Shown: one piece after another, positions 34,629 to 47,554 of the stretch
How positions within the stretch are numbered: the stretch's first letter is position 1
How the letters are laid out: the number at the start of each line of letters is the position of its first letter
DNA from: Paramecium pentaurelia
Lineage: Eukaryota > Ciliophora > Oligohymenophorea > Peniculida > Parameciidae
Reading direction: 5' to 3'
DNA: 64,000 bases
Assembly: GCA_905183005.1 (NCBI GenBank)
Contig: CAJJDO010000116.1
Coordinates: forward strand, 38,189-102,188
Program-made: the position numbers and the translations under genes
Notes under the pieces: model-generated
Seen by the model: the letters and a program-made list of their open reading frames with translations, nothing else
Database searches by the model: none
Told to the model about the DNA's origin: nothing

Positions 34629-37212
34629 TTTTATTTTTACTTTTTAAATTAATTTATTAATAATAATTTTTCTGTTTAAATTTATTACTCATTATCAGAA
34701 ATCCTCAAACTTAATCCTTTTTAATAATTAATTCGAACACACATTATTCACTAAATTATTCTATCATTTAAATATGATTTTTTGTTCATCTTTGCTTTAA
34801 GATAAACTAAACTAATAGTTAATCTAAAAAGGTTTGCTTAATGGGAAAGTCAAAATGTTAAATAAGTTCTAAGAAATTTCAATAGGCCATTAAAATCAAT
34901 ATAAATATTGTTTGAACCTCTAGAATAAATTAATTATTATATTGAATATTAGGCTTTTGATATTAATAAGAAGCTTTTAAGGATTATAATCGTGTAATTC
35001 AATTTAAACCAACGTTCATAACTGAAAATATTGAAACTTATCTTAGACTTAGTAAAATTAATTATCCATAAAACTGACAAAGGATTAAATGATTTATTAA
35101 TAAAGTAAATAAAATTAACTAATTAATTATAGATCTTTAGTTTGATATTTGGATTCATTGAATTGTGTTTTGTAAAAATACAACTAGAATAATAAATTCT
35201 TTGATTGAATATGCAATAATAGAAAATAAAATTCAAAATATTTAGATAAAGAAAACTATAAATATAATTGAAAATGGTTTTTTTAAAGTTTAAAGGATTA
35301 ACAATAAAGATAAAGTTTTAATGATCTGCTGAATTGTTTATTTTTTATATTATCGATTATATCAATAAAATAATTAAGAAATCAATAATACATATAAAAA
35401 TTTCATTAAATTAGTAAATTCAGTGTGTGTTTGAAATAAGTAGGCTAAGTAACTAATTGCTGTATTCAAATTTCCTTTTAAACGATACACCTTATATTTT
35501 ATTCTGATTATTGTTATTTTCTTTCAAAGCTCCAGTAAGATGAAAGAGGAGTATGCTCTGACACTTGTGATGCATTATATCTATTATTTAATCCTCAATA
35601 ACCATAGTTTATAATTGAATTATTATTTAACAATAATCAGATTTCCATTTATTGTAAAATTCAATTTCAAATAATTAAAATTAATAAAATATAGTTATCT
35701 ACATAATTGATATCTAGTAACCTAGCATCTTTTTATTAAAGAAATTTTTCATTTCTTAATTCTAAACAATAATTTAATTTTTAGTATCAATATTTTAAGA
35801 AATATTTGATTAAATTTTTAATTAATATTATAATTATAAAAATATATTATTTTATTAGGAAACTTTGAAATATTTAATTTTTATTAACTTTTTCGTTCAA
35901 TAAAATCGCTCCTTTTAAATATATTTATTTTAATTTTACAAGCTTAATAAGTCTCTCCATTATAAAAATAGCATGTCTAATGGAATTCTTAGAGATTCTA
36001 TTCTTTAACAAAAATGTTTTTTGATTATCTATAGCAAATATCTAATTACATAAATTGTATTTAATCTAAATTGTTATATTAATTTCAATTTAATTTAAGG
36101 AAACTATTCAAAAAGATAAATTTTATGAAGAAATTGCACTTATTTACATATCAAAAATTTATCAAGTAAATTCAAAATGTTTAATGTTATAAACCCTAAA
36201 TTAAAGGTTAAGTCTCAATAATATATATATTGGTTTTTTAAAAAGAATTAAAGCTTATTGATTTAGGTATGTAGTACAAAATATATATCCAATAGTTTTT
36301 AAATTATAAATATTTATTTTTCAATTAGTGAAAATAAACAATTAATGGAATTAAGAAGTTATTTAATTTTTAAATTATATGGAATTTTATCCAAATCCTA
36401 AAATCACAACTTTGTGCTATTATTTCTTATCTCTATGTAGAACTATGCGTTCCTAAAAAACATTATAGAGCTACTGTAACAAATAAATTGCTTTATTTAT
36501 AGAATTTATAATATAATCTCAAAATTCTTCTTTATATACTATAATTTTTATTAGAAAGAGCAGCATCCATCAAAGCTGTTATGGCAATATTTATTAACAT
36601 AGGATAAATAATAATAAAAGAAATTAGATTTTATATGAATCTGTTTTAATAAGTGAAATGAATAATCACTATTTTTCAAATGTTTACTTCATATTTGAGA
36701 ATCAGAAATCTGTTTATATTTAGACTTAAGGTTATCCAATTTTTCATACTTTGCTCATAAAGTAGCTATTTGTCATTTCGAATTAAATAATCGAGTTAAT
36801 GTGAAAGTAATAAATGCCATAATGACGATTAAGTTGATATAGAAAAGATTTCATTTTAGGAATGTAACTTGATTTAGAGTGATTTTTTTTTTAAATTCAA
36901 ATTATCAAACCATTTCAATAAATAGCAAAAAATTTTAGGTCTCAGAATTATTACTCTATTTGAAGGGATACTAGAGAAATAAGATTAGAGGAAAATGTTA
37001 TGAAATATGTTATGTGTGATTGTATTGCTTAGCTCATATATTAATAGTTAAAATCCAAGTCTCAATTCTAATCAGAAAGGGAGTCATTTAAATATAGGAA
37101 AGACATTAGAAATATTTTTAGTTTTCTTCTGCTTTTTCCTAGAATAAAATCGTAATATAAAAATTCGAAATTAAAGTTTAATTTATTATTTAATTAATTG
37201 TTTGCACCCAAA
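34629..37212. other. Long region without a supported gene
   Basis: AT-rich. A minus-strand scrap near 36560 (NSFDGCC) may be a relic of a Cys-rich DUF4215-like protein. A short less AT-rich piece at about 35530-35570 has loose C/D-box-like motifs, but I cannot support an RNA gene. Confidence 0.4.
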
Positions 37213-38296
37213 ATGATAGAAAATGAAAAAGATTTATGATTTTCTAAAGGACACTAACTAAAAGTTGTTTCAGTTGCGCTTGATCCTAAATTAACAAAAA
37301 TTAGAGGCTTTTATGTGCAGAATGTTTAGAGAACACAGAAATAAAGGCAAAAGTGGTTGCTTTAAAGATAATTATTTAATATATTTAAGATAGTTTGGTA
37401 AAGAAGATGGAGAGAAATAAAAATATAATAATGAATTAAGTAAAATAAATTGAATCATTACTTGGTATTATTAATTAATTGAAATCAGTTAAATTCAAAA
37501 ATTAGACTAATTATTACAATAATTAAGGATTGGATATAGAATCTATTATCTTAAGCTTCATTATATGCTAAATTTAGTTTTTATGAGGAATTAGATATGA
37601 TTATTTTGAAGTAGAATAAAACTAAACTTAATTTTAAAAAAAATAATCTATGAAATTAATAAAACCAATTACTCTTGGAATTCAAAATTGCATCCGAATT
37701 TTAATGAATTTGTAGAATATAATAAATGTAAAGAATTATTGTCAAATTTGGATTTAGATTCTTAGAAGTTTAGCTGAATAATAAAATTAAATCAAAATAC
37801 ATCCTTAACAATAATGTAATTAGAATCAATAATAAATATTATAAATAGGAGAAATCAAATTAAAGTTAATTGATTAATCTATTAAATAAATTATCAAATG
37901 TAATGCAATTTTTTTAGATTCTTCTGGATCAATAATGGTATCAACCGAAAAGAATGATATTAATATCTGAAGTTTTCTTAAAGAAACAATCAAATTAATA
38001 ACAGTTGTGCAAGGACATAATAATTGGATTTAATGTTTAGTTTATAGTAAGAAAAAAATTCCTTTGTTTCGGGTGGTGGAGACATGAGCATAAGATGTTG
38101 GCAGCGATTGGATTAAACTATTTGGATCAGTTATATATATCATAGAGATTTTTTAAGTTGCATTTTATTGAATTCAAATGAAGATTTACTATTTTCTGGA
38201 AGTGATAATGGATAAATTATAGTTTGGAAGGCTAGTTTAAATGAGAATAAATTATCATGTTTTTATTCTTTAGATCAACATAACAATTCAGCATGA
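37213..38296 (+). pseudogene. WD40-family gene, 5' part only, decayed
   Basis: Starts MIENEKDL, then a TGA, then SKGHQLKVVSVALDPKL, and after a lost base RLLCAECLENTEIKAKV. This is the N-terminal zinc-ribbon-like head of a Paramecium WD40 family. A helical linker follows (MNQVKQIESLLGIINQLK). Later pieces show first WD40 blades: GGGDMSIRCWQRLDQT and NEDLLFSGSDNGQIIVWK. Several frameshifts and TGAs are present. It stops after about two blades at about 38296, where an unrelated minus-strand fragment begins, so it was cut by a rearrangement. Confidence 0.75.
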
Positions 38297-38309
38297 TGAA
38301 TTACAATGA

Positions 38310-38715
38310 ATATACATCTTCTCCAAAGAATCATCAATTTATTATTTGAAATCCTTAAATTGATCTAAAATATTGTTATAATAGTTGAGTCTTCCTTGAT
38401 TCTCTTTAGATTTGATATCTTTTTATAATAATTTTCAAATAATTCATAAATTCTATATAAAATCAATATTATAATAAATAATACTACTTATTAATAATAG
38501 AATATAAATAATCTGTTAGAAATAAGTATACTAAATCTTAATTTATTAGATTCTCGATGTTGATCACTTTATGGTTATTATTTTTCTCAACCAAACATAC
38601 CACAAAAGAATTAAATTTATGCCTTATTTGATAAGTCTAGATAAACTGCAATCAATTCTTGATTATGAGCTTTACATATTGTTTTGGATTCTTCTTGCTA
38701 ATTGTTATAAATCAT
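38310..38715 (-). pseudogene. 5' fragment of a B-box/coiled-coil family gene
   Basis: From the ATG at 38715 it reads MIYNNQQEESKTICKAHNQ, ELIAVYLDLSNKAQIQFFCG and, after a 2-nt loss, CLVEKNNNHKV. This is homologous to the start of the gene at 9122. Relative to that gene, roughly 115 nt are inserted at about 38420-38535 with TA at both sides. Homology then resumes (KSKENQGRLNYYNNILDQF) and ends at the junction with the WD40 pseudogene. Confidence 0.65.
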
Positions 38716-40192
38716 TGAAACATTTAGAATTTAGCTGTAATATGTATCATTAAAATTAGAAGTTTAGCAAATAAATAAATTAATGGATATTATTAGTTGT
38801 TTTTTGGATTTATTCAACTTCCCATTAGTGAATACAGATTTGAATATGTGATCTAATTGATTATATATGTTATATGTTATTCAGTTGTGAAGTTTAATGG
38901 TTTCTGTCGTGAAAGAGTAATATGGAGGATCATTAATTGAATGTTGATTGTTTATAGAATGCCTTTTATTGATTTTTTCCTGTCTATGAGGAAGTGATTT
39001 CTCAAAATAATTTATTAACTTGTACAGAAGAACCCATGAAAAATTATGAGCCCATCTGGATTTAAAATAGTGGCTTTTTAATTTTTATCTTTTAATATAT
39101 CTTCTTCTTATCATAAATCTTAACATAATTTAACTAAAACAATCTTTTAACTTAAATTTTTATCATATTTAATATTTATATATTTAATTTTCCTACCATT
39201 TATACTTTTATTAAATCTTTAGATTTTGATTGTCCAATTTAACTTTTATTTAAAAAGTTTATAGTTATTAATAATTCTATGATTGTAAAGCAATAAAAAT
39301 AATAGAAAATATTTTAGAATTAAAATATATATAGAATCTATAATAATATTTCTTTATTTTTCAGATTGGTATTGGTAGTCAAAGCAAATACCGCTAAGGA
39401 AATTCTTTTAACTTTTTTTTTTAGTTGGATAAATTCTTATTTTTATTAAAATACCATAATCATATCATTAATAAACTTAATATTTTATCTAAAAAATCTC
39501 AAATTAATAACAAAATTGTTAATTATCCAAAATTAAATAGTAGAATGAAATTTCATTTATCTATCTTTATCCAATAATGAAAATATAAAACTATATTTAT
39601 CAGTGTATAAGGAGCTTTGAGGATTTTAAGAATACTATTAAGATTAAGTAGAATAGGAAATTTTATTAGGTATTATATGGTATTAGATATTATATGGTAT
39701 TAGCTATTAACAACAGATCATTATACCAATTAACTTAAATTTTTTTTAAAAAGAATTTATCTTTGAATGAAATGTAGTCTACTTATCAAATGTACTAATT
39801 TAAATAACACAATATACTTTTATAAGATCTTACAGTTGGTTTTAGCTTTAAAGAATTATTATATTAATAGTTTAATTTTAGTTTGAAAATCATGAATTCT
39901 ATTTGTCAGCCAATTCAATGCTAATATATGGAAATACTATAATATAGCGAGAATATATTTTCTACAATCTAAATTTGTATAAATATGATTTCATAATAAT
40001 AATATTTTTTGATTACAATAGGTCTCATTCAAATAGTTTAATATTCATTGAAAATTAATCAATTTTTTTATTTTTTGAGTTTATTTGATTTATTACCAAA
40101 AGAATTCAAATTAAAGACAAATTTATTTCTATAAAACTCCTAAAATTGTGTAAAATTTCAAAAACAATTAAATATAGGTTAATTTCAAATTA
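38716..40192. other. Region without a supported gene
   Basis: AT-rich. Around 39610-39700 short protein-like pieces occur in two plus-strand frames, with a small imperfect 17-bp tandem repeat at about 39667-39715. Neither is sufficient for a gene call. Confidence 0.4.
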
Positions 40193-40624
40193 ATGATTGA
40201 AGGATTACCATCTGTGAATTTTATATTTGTCAAATACCTGAACCGATAGTCAATATAATCCACATCTTGTATTAATTGATAAAATTTTCATTTTCAGAAT
40301 ATAATTAATTATTAACTATTTTGAAAAAGAATTAGAAGATTATTTCTGAAATAGATATCTGCGACGCTATAGGTATATCCAATTATTCTTAAGATTTAAG
40401 TTTAAGACCAAATTATAACTAATTCTATTAAAGTATTTTTAAATTGAAGAATTATTAATCATTTAGTTCTTAGTATTTATCTTTAAATACTCCTCTAATA
40501 TAAAGATTGCCAACAGGATTAAAAAAATAACATTCTCTAGTTAATTTTTTCAAATATTTCTGATTAGATTAAAAGAGAATTAAATTGGAATTCGACTCTT
40601 CAAACAGTATTCTTAAATTAATGA
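40193..40624 (+). CDS. Small hypothetical protein, 124 aa
   Basis: Starts MIEGLPSVNFIFVKYLN and ends KRELNWNSTLQTVFLNQ at TGA 40622-40624. Two good introns, 40269-40297 (29 nt) and 40540-40567 (28 nt, contains an in-frame TGA), bring it to exactly 125 codons. The composition is Asn/Gln/Leu-rich with no membrane span or known motif. It converges on importin-alpha with about 340 nt between the stops. An identical copy is at 41954-42385 because of the duplication around the N. I do not recognise the family. Confidence 0.55.
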
Positions 40625-40963
40625 TACAAAAAATTAATTTAACGTTGATGGAAAGAGAAAAAGAGAGATTATATAGAAATAAGTAAAGTTTTTTCTTACT
40701 TTTTATATTATAAATTATTCTTTAATCAATAATAAAATTAAATAATATTTAATATTATTTCCCATCTTATATTTATTTTAAAGTAATATTGAAATAGAAA
40801 AGCATTGATAAAGAAATTTTTATTGCGGCATTCAATTAATTTGTATCATATTGAATTTTTAATATTTAATAAGATTAATAATATATTATTAATAATTCTT
40901 AATATATATTATGAACTAATTTAGAAGTATTTAAATAATGTTTAAGAAATTATATTTATATTC

Positions 40964-41740
40964 TCAAATATCTTCGATATCTTGATCATGACATAAAATT
41001 TCGAATATTTTATAAGCATTCTCATAAATTACTTTAGATGAATGATTTTAAAGTTATTCAACTTTTTCAATAATTTTAGAATCCTCAATCAATTTTTTGT
41101 ATACTTAAAATTTTTCATCATGTTGAACTAAATGAAATGTAATTATTACCTCTCTTTATCCATTCTAAAATCCCCTCAAGGCTAACTTAAATAATTGTTT
41201 TATCACTCAAATCTAAAAGGTTAGATAATTTTTTAATAAATTCATGAGACATAACAAGATGATCTAAGTCATCTAAGTCTGCATAAATAGCAGAATTAGA
41301 CAGAAAAAAAGCTATTTCTTTTTTAATTTCTAGGATATCTTATTCTAATAATTTAAATAGGGACTTTAAAAGTGATTCATTTCTGATAATTTATTTTACT
41401 TAAGTTGCATTACCGGCTGCAATATTAGATATAGACCAACATACCTTATATATAAATTAATATTAACTTCTCTTCGAATTGCTTTATTTTTATGTTAAAG
41501 TAATACTTCGAATCTTGATAACACTCCAGTGTTTAAAACATGATCTGTTTATGTCTCGTTACCAGTTAAAATATTCCCTATGATTCTCAAAGCAGGGATT
41601 ATAATTATTTGTTTTTCAGATTGTAGTAGTAAAGTTAATTTATCGACAACTCCATAGCTAATTAAAGTATTTATTTGACTTTCTTATTCGCTTAAATAAC
41701 TCAAACCCCAACAAGCATCTATTAACAATTCTTCATTCTC
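40964..41740 (-). pseudogene. Importin-alpha 3' half, probable assembly duplicate
   Basis: Identical to the 3' half of the complete importin-alpha gene at 42725-43501 and cut off at the N. It has no start of its own. Best treated as an artefact of contig joining and not as a second gene. Confidence 0.85.
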
Positions 41741-41741
41741 N
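41741..41741. other. Assembly gap (single N)
   Basis: Single undetermined base exactly between the two 1760-bp identical copies. Confidence 0.95.
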
Positions 41742-43501
41742 AAATATGATTTCATAATAATAATATTTTTTGATTACAATAGGTCTCATTCAAATAGTTT
41801 AATATTCATTGAAAATTAATCAATTTTTTTATTTTTTGAGTTTATTTGATTTATTACCAAAAGAATTCAAATTAAAGACAAATTTATTTCTATAAAACTC
41901 CTAAAATTGTGTAAAATTTCAAAAACAATTAAATATAGGTTAATTTCAAATTAATGATTGAAGGATTACCATCTGTGAATTTTATATTTGTCAAATACCT
42001 GAACCGATAGTCAATATAATCCACATCTTGTATTAATTGATAAAATTTTCATTTTCAGAATATAATTAATTATTAACTATTTTGAAAAAGAATTAGAAGA
42101 TTATTTCTGAAATAGATATCTGCGACGCTATAGGTATATCCAATTATTCTTAAGATTTAAGTTTAAGACCAAATTATAACTAATTCTATTAAAGTATTTT
42201 TAAATTGAAGAATTATTAATCATTTAGTTCTTAGTATTTATCTTTAAATACTCCTCTAATATAAAGATTGCCAACAGGATTAAAAAAATAACATTCTCTA
42301 GTTAATTTTTTCAAATATTTCTGATTAGATTAAAAGAGAATTAAATTGGAATTCGACTCTTCAAACAGTATTCTTAAATTAATGATACAAAAAATTAATT
42401 TAACGTTGATGGAAAGAGAAAAAGAGAGATTATATAGAAATAAGTAAAGTTTTTTCTTACTTTTTATATTATAAATTATTCTTTAATCAATAATAAAATT
42501 AAATAATATTTAATATTATTTCCCATCTTATATTTATTTTAAAGTAATATTGAAATAGAAAAGCATTGATAAAGAAATTTTTATTGCGGCATTCAATTAA
42601 TTTGTATCATATTGAATTTTTAATATTTAATAAGATTAATAATATATTATTAATAATTCTTAATATATATTATGAACTAATTTAGAAGTATTTAAATAAT
42701 GTTTAAGAAATTATATTTATATTCTCAAATATCTTCGATATCTTGATCATGACATAAAATTTCGAATATTTTATAAGCATTCTCATAAATTACTTTAGAT
42801 GAATGATTTTAAAGTTATTCAACTTTTTCAATAATTTTAGAATCCTCAATCAATTTTTTGTATACTTAAAATTTTTCATCATGTTGAACTAAATGAAATG
42901 TAATTATTACCTCTCTTTATCCATTCTAAAATCCCCTCAAGGCTAACTTAAATAATTGTTTTATCACTCAAATCTAAAAGGTTAGATAATTTTTTAATAA
43001 ATTCATGAGACATAACAAGATGATCTAAGTCATCTAAGTCTGCATAAATAGCAGAATTAGACAGAAAAAAAGCTATTTCTTTTTTAATTTCTAGGATATC
43101 TTATTCTAATAATTTAAATAGGGACTTTAAAAGTGATTCATTTCTGATAATTTATTTTACTTAAGTTGCATTACCGGCTGCAATATTAGATATAGACCAA
43201 CATACCTTATATATAAATTAATATTAACTTCTCTTCGAATTGCTTTATTTTTATGTTAAAGTAATACTTCGAATCTTGATAACACTCCAGTGTTTAAAAC
43301 ATGATCTGTTTATGTCTCGTTACCAGTTAAAATATTCCCTATGATTCTCAAAGCAGGGATTATAATTATTTGTTTTTCAGATTGTAGTAGTAAAGTTAAT
43401 TTATCGACAACTCCATAGCTAATTAAAGTATTTATTTGACTTTCTTATTCGCTTAAATAACTCAAACCCCAACAAGCATCTATTAACAATTCTTCATTCT
43501 C
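41742..43501. repeat. Exact 1760-bp direct duplication, right copy
   Basis: Second copy of 39981-41740. This one continues without a break into the 5' half of importin-alpha, so it is the copy in native context on the right side. Confidence 0.95.
41954..42385 (+). CDS. Small hypothetical protein, duplicate copy
   Basis: Identical to 40193-40624, including both introns. Its existence as a second locus depends on whether the duplication is real. Confidence 0.45.
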
Positions 43502-44231
43502 AATGCTATTTATTATATCTGAAAGAATATATAATAATTCCTTTTAATACTAATTTAAGTCAATAAATTACAATCTTTGTGGTTGGTTTTCCTCTTGCTA
43601 AATTACTAATAGCCCACATAATTGTTTTGAAGATTTCAGAAGTATCAGTTTTATACCTAATTGCTAATTTGATTAATGGTTCAATTATTCCTTTTTAGAG
43701 AAGCATATCTCTAAATTAAACATTATCTCCTGAAATGTTTGCCAATGCCCAAACTCCTAATTCAATTATTTCATCAAATTCTGATTCAAGCGCCAGAAAA
43801 AGAATATTGATTCCATCATTATCTAAAATATTTTATATTTATTTTTATGTGCCACATCCAAAATTACAAATTATCCAAAGCGCCTCATATTTTAATAACG
43901 GAACACTATTATTTTTGGCTATATCAAAAATTTTTATGTGAATATTTGTTTGAAGAATTTATTCAATAAGCGATTCTGTTGACAAAGTTTAATTGCTCAA
44001 TAATTTTCGACATCGATTTAGTCCATAGTATGAAATATTAATATCATCTGAATTAATCTTAGAAACATATTCTTCAATTTTTTCTAGCTCTGCATTTTCT
44101 TAAGCAAAATTGTCAACAGAACTTTTTAGAGCCTCTTTCATTTCATCTGGTAATGAATCTGGTATTAATTTGTATATTTTTTAAACATTTTTCTCTTTTA
44201 TAAAACTTGCATTCCTTTCTTAATCGCTCAT
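42725..44231 (-). CDS. Importin-alpha-like armadillo protein
   Basis: A nuclear-import adaptor that binds nuclear localisation signals. It begins at the ATG at 44231 (MSDQERNASFIKEKNVQK) and has armadillo repeats with the characteristic importin-alpha Trp/Asn arrays: EALWIICNFGCG, GVWALANISGDN, TIMWAISNLARGKP, DACWGLSYLSEQ, ALRIIGNILTGNE and VCWSISNIAAGNA. The typical C-terminal helix (VEQLQNHSSKVIYENAYKIF) and an acidic end (DQDIEDI) follow. Introns at 43550-43571, 43206-43228 and 42889-42910 leave exactly 480 codons (479 aa), the usual family size being about 520. The N-terminal IBB domain lacks the basic KRRR-type cluster, so importin-beta binding or autoinhibition may differ. The 3' half is duplicated left of the N. 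Confidence 0.9.
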
Positions 44232-44877
44232 TCACTAAAATTAATAATTATTATAAATATTTTCAAAAGTCTTTAAGATCTAATAAAATAACAGAAAAAA
44301 ATTTAATTATAATTTTTTATTTGAAATTTGAGCCCGAAATTTCTTAGCTTACAAATTGATTGCAATAAAATTGAAATTAGTTTAATTATAGTAATAAATT
44401 AATTAACTAATTGAAGAAGATATTTAAATAAGATATTTTTGTGAATTTAAAATTCCTGTAAAAATTGAGTAAAATATAAACTATAGTCTGGTTAGAGATA
44501 TAATATATTCAGTTATAATTTCTATAAAAAATATCTGGTTACTTAAATTTTTTATGATATAAAATTAAAATTGAATACTAAACAAATAAAAATTTATTAA
44601 GCTACTTAAAACATCATTATGTTTTCTAATATCTTCTTGAATTTTCATTAAAATTTGCTTTAAGTTAAACAGATATAGATAAGTTTACATCATAACTTTT
44701 TTATGGATAAATAATATTAAAGAGAAAGATAACTAAAAATACTTAATGCAGCCTATATTTAATATGCTCTAATTTTATGAATAATTAACATAGAATTTTA
44801 ATATTATTAATTAATGAATTAAAAAAAAAGAATATAATAAATTTTAATATTATCTTATTTCTTTATAAAAATAAGAG
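44232..44877. other. Intergenic, 5' flank of importin-alpha
   Basis: AT-rich, no gene. It separates the ATG of importin-alpha from the stop of the next minus-strand gene. Confidence 0.5.
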
Positions 44878-47554
44878 TCATATTTTAATTCTGTTTCTCA
44901 ATAATCATATTAAACTTCCTTACTTAAGGTATGGTTTAAAAAAATTCTTACATTGTTTTAAATTCTCCTTACAATTTATTCTAATCTCGAATCATTTCAT
45001 TCCAAGTGCCAACTTTTTTCCCATTTTTATATTCGCCAACGAAAATCACTTACTGGTCTCCATATCCTTTCCCAAACTTATTTTTCAATTCAATCCATTT
45101 CCCAATTTTAATCGAACCTTAAAAATCAAGTGAATTTTCAGAATATTATCCTCCACCACTATTTTCATTTTTTAATTAAATATCAATTATAATCTATTTT
45201 TACATTAGAACTTTTTCAAAAAAAGTATTCCATTTTCCAATTTTTCTACCATTTTTATAATCGCCTTCATACTTGATTCTTCTACCTCTAATCATTAAAA
45301 TAATTATATACTCTCGATATCCATCATTTAATTCAATCCACCTTCCTATCTTATTTTAATTCAACAAACCATAAATTCTATTATCATCATATGATCCTCC
45401 ACCACTACGTATTTTTTTCATAATAAAATAAGTCACAATTATAATAATACATCTATTTAAATCTGTTATATTTATTTTTTCTCCACAATGTAATCCAATT
45501 ACCAACTTTTTAACCATTTTCATATTCACCATTAAAAGTGATTTAACTGATACTATATATTATTATTGCCAAATAAAAATACCTATTAAAGTCAGGACTC
45601 AACTCAATCCATTTTCCAATTTTAATTGAACCTAATGCAATCTCTCCTTCCTTGTAATCATATGATCCCCCTCCACTTTTTGTAAATCATGCAAAATTGC
45701 AAAAATTAATAATAATCTACACTTACATTTCTTCAAACTGGTCCTTTCTCCATCTTCTATAAAAAATATCCCATCTGCCAAATTTTTGACCATCCTGGTA
45801 TTCACCTTTAGATATTATTTGTCCTCCGCTAATCATTTATTTATCAAGAAATAAAATTACCCCCCAAAGTAATCACTCAACTCAATCCATTTCCCGATTT
45901 TAATTGAACTTATAACATTATCCTATCTTTATTCTTTATCATAAGATCCACCCCCACTGTTTTTATTTGGAATTTTTGAGTTAAATAAATAGTTTAAATA
46001 ATTTATTTTACATTTATTCGTCTTAATAGAAAGTATCCCATTTACCAACTTTCCTCCCATTTTAATATTCACCATTATAAGTGACTTCCCTATCTCTAAT
46101 GATAAAATCAACAAAAAAAAAATACATTTAAAATCCCTCACTCAATTCAATCCAATTCCCAAACTTAATTTCATTTCCTGGTTTGTCATCATAAGATCCT
46201 CCGCCTCTATTTTTATTGGAAATTTTTTAAATAATAAAAGTTTAAATTTGTATTATACATTTATTCATCTTAAAAAAATGCATCCCATCTACCAACTTTT
46301 TTACCACTACTAAATTAACCCCTATACAAAACTAAACAATCCCTAATTACATAATCATAACAAAAATACTCTAGACAATTTGTGAATTCTATCCATTTTC
46401 CAATTTTAATCGAACCTCGAATATCTTAATATTCTGGTTTGTCATCATAAGAACCATCACCACTATTTGAAATTCAAGAAATATAAATATTCTTAGTGTT
46501 ACATTTATTTAAATGATTGATATTAATTTTTCCTCCAAAAAATAACCCATTTGCCAATTTTTCTACCATTTTTATATTCACCAAATTAGATCACTTAACT
46601 TTTACTAATAATTTGAAAATTGCTTAACATTAATACCCCGAAAATCCATCCGTCAATTCTATCCATATTCCAACTTTCTTAGAATTTAAGTCAAATCCCT
46701 CCTTTTTATACGCATATGACCCTCCACCTCTATTTTAATGTTTTATCTTATCAAAATGAACAATTACATCCTTTCCAGTTAATCCATCCTTTTATAAAGG
46801 ATATCCCATACACCAACTTTTTACCCATTCATATATTCACCACTATAAGTTACTTGACTTTGGCAATAAATATTCATAACTAACTACTATACTTCTAAAA
46901 TTCGTCATCCAATTCAACCCATTTACCTATCTTCTAACCTTATTTATTGTATACTCCTCCACCTCTAATTTAAATCATAAAAATACATACATTATTTTAT
47001 TATCGTATATAAACTTCCATTGCTTATTTCTTAAATCATTGATATATTCTCCCCATTCATATACTTAATTTTCACTATTTATAATTATAATTAATAGTGG
47101 TTACTTAGAGTAATTTCTACTTAATTCTTTCCAAAATCCCTACTTTAAACCATCCTCAGAGTAATATCCGCCAACTTCTAATAATTAATCTCCTTTCCAA
47201 ACTGCACTCCATTTAGCAACTTTATTTTAATTTTAATTGTATTATCCCAACCATTAAAGATATTTGATCTATTCTAAATTTTTCAACACTTCAAGTCTAT
47301 TTATAACTTTATCTCTATTTTTATTTGTTGATATTACATTCTAATAATTTATCCGTCCATCAAATATTTGATATTCTTTTATTGAGTAAATATAATTTGT
47401 AATGTAGCCTTCACTAATTTTTCTTAATTAGAGTCCCAAAATGAGCATTTATAATCTTATGTTCGATTGTAACAAACATAATCCTTACCCTATAATTCTT
47501 CTATAAACTCTCTAATGTATTAATTATACTATTTATTTTACTTCTCTTATCCAT
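44878..47554 (-). CDS. Intron-rich KIGKW/GGGSYD repeat protein (MORN-like)
   Basis: A Paramecium-type repeat protein. The unit is about 60 residues: GGGSYDxxxxxGSIKIGKWIEL, then a variable patch, then VTYNGEYKNGKKVGxWDxF. The YxGEYxNGxKxGxW half resembles MORN repeats, which bind lipids or proteins at the cell cortex. About nine units run from 46950 to 44930. Most have two introns: one of 24-35 nt after WIELxDGF, and a longer one (38-55 nt) just before GGG, always in the same phase. Pre-repeat domain: QIKYLQWLGQYNQ, EVGGYYSEDGLKQGFWKEL. From the ATG at 47554 the first 150 nt need two single-base shifts (one is a five-A run near 47435) to join the frame, so the true N-end is unclear. The stop at 44878-44880 depends on a 61-nt last intron. 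Confidence 0.65.

Larger units (their letters stand above)
39981..41740. repeat. Exact 1760-bp direct duplication, left copy
   Basis: Identical base for base to 41742-43501 (offset 1761). The two copies are separated only by the N at 41741. This is what an unmerged contig overlap looks like. Confidence 0.95.

Noticed and set aside
35530..35575. C/D-box snoRNA
   Set aside because: Only loose matches to box C and box D and no terminal stem; insufficient.
36180..36200. AAACCCTAAA as an interstitial telomere repeat
   Set aside because: A single plant-like unit, not the ciliate sequence, and not repeated.
43540..43575. Premature TGA in importin-alpha after GKPTTKIVIY
   Set aside because: It lies in a 22-nt intron (43550-43571); the spliced frame continues through the armadillo repeats.
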